Source of the DNA: Chromobotia macracanthus
Lineage: Eukaryota; Chordata; Actinopteri; Cypriniformes; Botiidae
DNA: 64,000 bases
Assembly: GCA_036877525.1 (NCBI GenBank)
Contig: JAZGTH010000159.1
Span: 72,501 to 136,500, forward strand
Reading direction: 5' to 3'
Shown here: piece after piece, positions 51,936-64,000 of the stretch
Position numbering within the stretch: the stretch's first letter is position 1
Layout: each line of letters begins with the position of its first letter
The notes under the pieces: generated by a model
The model's database searches: none
What the model was told of the DNA's origin: nothing
What the model saw: the letters and a program-made list of their open reading frames with translations, nothing else
Position numbers and translations under genes: made by a program

Positions 51936-54900
51936 ACACAGAACACTTAATACAGAACAACACAAAATGGCAGTTTGTTACAAAAAGTGTTGATGCATTC
52001 AGCCAGACCCTGGCTTGTTTATCAAGGCCCGTGGAAGCTCAGCCCAGCCCCTCTTGACTGCTTCAGCTCCCCCTCACAGGCCACCTGTCTCTGGCCATGT
52101 CCCAGGTCTGCTGGATGTTAAAGAACTGAGAAGACAGTCTCTTGCTGAGGGGGTTGGAGCTTTTTATACCACAAGAGTAGCATCAGAAACTGAGATTATC
52201 ATCTGAGTGAACCATCCACAGAGTTGTGAATACACAGAATATGACTTTTTGTCATTTTTGCTGTTGGGTCATGAGGTTTCCATGTCTAACCACCACTCCT
52301 CACAGGAAAGATTATGAAATTATGCTTCCTTTAAGGAAAAACAGTTCTGTCTAAAAGCCATGCCTACAGCATGAACGTGGGTGGTTCCTGCATACTAGCC
52401 TTTCCAGTACGTGTAAAAGCATGGGAAGAGTGAATCAAACATTGCTTATGTCCGCAGCATGTGTACTTCCTCTGTCAGGTGACCTGATAATTTTCACACT
52501 GTCTGGAAGAGTGTCTGATACTTTAAAAAACTTAAATACCTGAAACATCTTCCCAGGCCTACACAACATACAAATCAACTACTTCAATTGACATATATTG
52601 TACAATATTTAAGCAGTGGCAAAATAAAATTAAAATAAATAAAACACTCTCATTTACTACCAATATGAATAAGGCACAAATATGAAAATGCAGCCCAAAT
52701 GAACATTAATACAATTCTGCTAAGATGAATTCATATATTCTAGATTTAACCTAGTAAAATGCGTGCAGAAACAAGATATACTGGTATTGCCTTTAACAAT
52801 GCCAAGAACGTAGTAATTAGATGCCAGTGTCTGTGAATGGGTTAATTTACTGTCCCAGTACTGCACACTGGTAGATTTTATAAACCAGCCTCTAATTTCT
52901 GTTAGCCAAGTTACTAAGATGCCATTGAGCAGATAAGAATGAGAAGGCTAATTTACCTGCAGGTGTGCTGACAGTGACAGATACCAACATATGACCAAAG
53001 AAGTGAAACTAATTGTTTAGAATATTTTTGGTCCAGATTTCAAGTGTTTGTCTGAATTGTTTCTGTCCAATACTGATGATTTAATCCTCTGCAGATGCTT
53101 CTAGTTCTGCTCTGTCACAGCAGTAAGACCACTGCATCTGGCCGCAGTCCAGAGCGCTGCAGCAGGCTGCCACCCGCATTAAACCAGGCCATCCCACTGC
53201 AGAGAACAAAAGACACTCTCACTCAGCCTCATCAGAGAGCAGCAGCAGCAGCAGCAGATGAAAGCCCTGCCGGCCAGACATCAGCCTGCAGTTCGCAACT
53301 ACAGACACAACATCAGCTCAACAAATAAATGTCAATATACTCATAACCAAACGTAGTTTTATGAATTAACCCTAATATGAATTAACCCTAACTAAAAATA
53401 GTCAGAAACCAACAATAACTTCTCTGGAACATACAATATAATATGCCTGTTATCAAAGCTCTCTGAACCATCACCTACAGAAGTTTGATAAGATGCAAAT
53501 TATTGGTAAATTATACATTATTGGTAATATATTTTTTTGGTAAATGCACAAATGTAAATGCCATGTTGCTTAAGAATAATTTTAGTATTAAACAGCTATA
53601 AGAGTTGGCTAGTTTGATTTGTCCTTGTTTCATCACAGAGAAGATGAGAAGATAATTCACACTTCAATAGAACATCTGTTTGTTATACGTTTGTGTATGC
53701 ACACAGCACTTGTCTATAAGTACACATAGAAAGTGTGTGTTGTGCTTTCCGTTAATGGGGTTAAAATGCAGTTCAGATGTTTGTCCCAGCCAGTTCCCAT
53801 GTCTCTTAATTTAACGCCCAAGTGAAGGTGCTTTAAAGAGGCACACAGCTCAAGCTGTTATGTAAGAAACCTCAATGCAGAATCCGTGTAAAGATTGACT
53901 ATTGTACCTCACCGGCTCAGTTCTGACACCACGTGACGACAACATGGTATTGCAACTTCTGCACTATTCGTTTAGGTTTCTTTTAACCCTTTTAGGGTTA
54001 AAATATTCAGGTGCTCAAAAATTTTAAAAGACAATGAGATCACAAGTGGACAGCTTTAAACATCTGATCTTTTACCTACGCATTGTTCAACTGGCATTGT
54101 TTTTCAGCTATTTAGTCTATTTGTTTGACTGAAGCCTATGGTAAGGGCTTGATCGGTGCTTTAATTACTGTTTGAAACACAATGAATGGTTATTTTGTAC
54201 CAGGGAATAAAACAAACAAACAACATTCATTGTTATGTTATAATTAACTCAGAGGGCAGAGGTCGTCGCTCACAACAGTAGCGTTAGTGTCACATTCTGC
54301 CAAAGTCAAACTGGCCTCAGCCTGAGGCATAGCTTTATCTAAACATAGCAACACATGTAATCTATAAGTCAAATTATTATTTATTAATATTAAAATATTA
54401 ATGATTAATTGTTATTTCATGTTCCAACAGAGTTTTATGTGTATTATTTGTGTGTGTTGTCATGAGAAGCGGCTGAATAACGACTACACTTTTGGTTAAC
54501 AATGTCGCCATCTAAGGGATACATGAGCGCGGCTATTAAATTCTCTCCGTAGTTTATCTAGGAAATAACTCAAGCAAAACATTTCGTGTTTTGAGAAGGT
54601 TTCACAACACTTTAGACAGGTATGAACACGTTATGCGCTAGTTTAAACTGCATTTAAAACAGCAACAATACGGTTTTGTTTGTTAACATCAGTAAATGAA
54701 TCAGCTAACATGAACTACCAATGAAACATCACATTTTTACAGAATTTATTAATCTTTGCTATTGTTAATGCAAACAATACAGTGGTTCATGTTAGTTCAG
54801 TGTCCATTAACTAACGTTAGGTTTTGAATTAAAATGTATTAATGTTGATTTGATTAATGATTAAGATTAATTTTGAATTGAACATGTGCTGTAAAAATAC

Positions 54901-54989
54901 TATTGATGGTTAGTTCGTGTTAACAAAGGTAGTTAACTAGCGGTATTAAATGCACTTTATTGCAAAGCATTACAACAACTTGTTAAGAG
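51936..54989. other. Intergenic between calm2 and fbxo11
   Basis: No gene could be supported. A 77-codon frame at 53095-53328 ends with Ala- and Gln-rich low-complexity sequence and has no family resemblance I recognise. The rest is AT-rich. Confidence 0.45.
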
Positions 54990-55299
54990 TGCAGCACTTT
55001 GAACTTTTCTAGATGGTAGTCACGGAGCGACTGCAGAGCAGCAGCAGCGCCCCCGCGCATGTTCTCCGGGTCCTCGTTAATGGCTCCTCCTGCTAGAGAG
55101 AGACGGAGCTCGGCACAGGGGGGAGCTGTCCGAAAAACACCAACAACACCCGAATAAGAAAAAACTGTCCGGGTTGGTGTCTTTTCCGGCGTAGACGGGT
55201 GATTTGATTTGTTTCAGACCACAAATTTGCGTCAATGCTAAGAACAAAGGAATAAGGTTCGAGGGAAGTGTAATTTTCTAGGTAAAGTCATCTCGCCAA
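54990..55299 (+). promoter_or_regulatory. fbxo11: fbxo11 promoter and 5' UTR
   Basis: CpG-rich sequence starts at about 55020 and runs through the first exon into intron 1. The ATG at 55300 is the expected FBXO11 start. Confidence 0.55.
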
Positions 55300-63805
<8,506 letters not shown>

Positions 63806-64000
63806 GTAGAGTAACTGAATAAAGTAACTGAATTTCTTCTTTAAGGAGTATCAGGGGAATACACAGTTCAACAAGACTCTTGATCATAACAATTGTTATT
63901 TCTTTATTGGATACGTTTTTGTTTCGTTTGGTTCTTTCATCTTTTTTGGAATTCTTGTTTTGAACAAAGAACTGGAAGTAATCCAAAAATCAGAAGAAAT

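Noticed and set aside
53095..53328. 77-codon plus-strand ORF preceded by an acceptor-like CTGCAG
   Set aside because: Low-complexity Ala/Gln content, no recognisable family and no partner exon.

Overview
This is vertebrate nuclear DNA, almost certainly from a ray-finned (teleost) fish. The evidence is split genes with GT-AG introns, vertebrate proteins recognisable exon by exon, tRNA-derived SINEs with the teleost tail that reads 'GGATAAAAGCGTCTGC', foldback MITEs of a type common in cypriniform and related fishes, a hAT transposon and long minisatellites. The species cannot be named from the sequence.

Layout, left to right. 1-5.0 kb: an unidentified region with a possible broken coding fragment on the minus strand, a CCAAT-rich promoter-like stretch, dispersed repeats and a 32/43-bp minisatellite. 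5.04-5.13 kb: an intron-containing tRNA-Ile(UAU) on the minus strand. 5.76-6.71 kb: a single-exon class A GPCR, best called oxer1. 7.9-25.9 kb (minus): mta3, a NuRD corepressor subunit, for which 18 coding exons can be assembled into about 704 codons. 27.5-30.0 kb: a 61-bp minisatellite of about 40 copies. 32.2-39.1 kb (plus), with a 3' UTR possibly reaching 42.7 kb: socs5, with a 5' UTR exon, a 4.7-kb intron and the whole ORF in one exon. 46.5-49.6 kb (minus): calm2, encoding textbook calmodulin. 49.93-50.88 kb: a CATAA-type satellite just upstream of calm2. 51.4-51.9 kb: a rearranged inverted repeat. 55.3 kb to the end (plus): fbxo11, 15 coding exons, cut by the window edge, with a 1.86-kb hAT element in intron 3.

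mta3, oxer1, socs5, calm2 and fbxo11 have human orthologues on chromosome 2p21-p16, and mta3/oxer1 are tail to tail here as in human, so this is a conserved syntenic block rather than an operon or functional cassette. The genes act in separate processes: chromatin repression, eicosanoid-type GPCR signalling, cytokine/EGFR signal attenuation, calcium sensing and SCF ubiquitin ligation.

I found no convincing undescribed system. The points most worth a second look are an apparent alternative short mta3 transcript, the nested structure of the two minisatellites, the circularly permuted inverted repeat near 51.6 kb, the satellite 340 bp upstream of the calm2 start codon, a GC-AG intron in fbxo11, and the frame-broken coding-like piece near 0.7 kb. 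Exon boundaries were placed by eye from splice signals, phase and remembered family sequences, not by alignment software.
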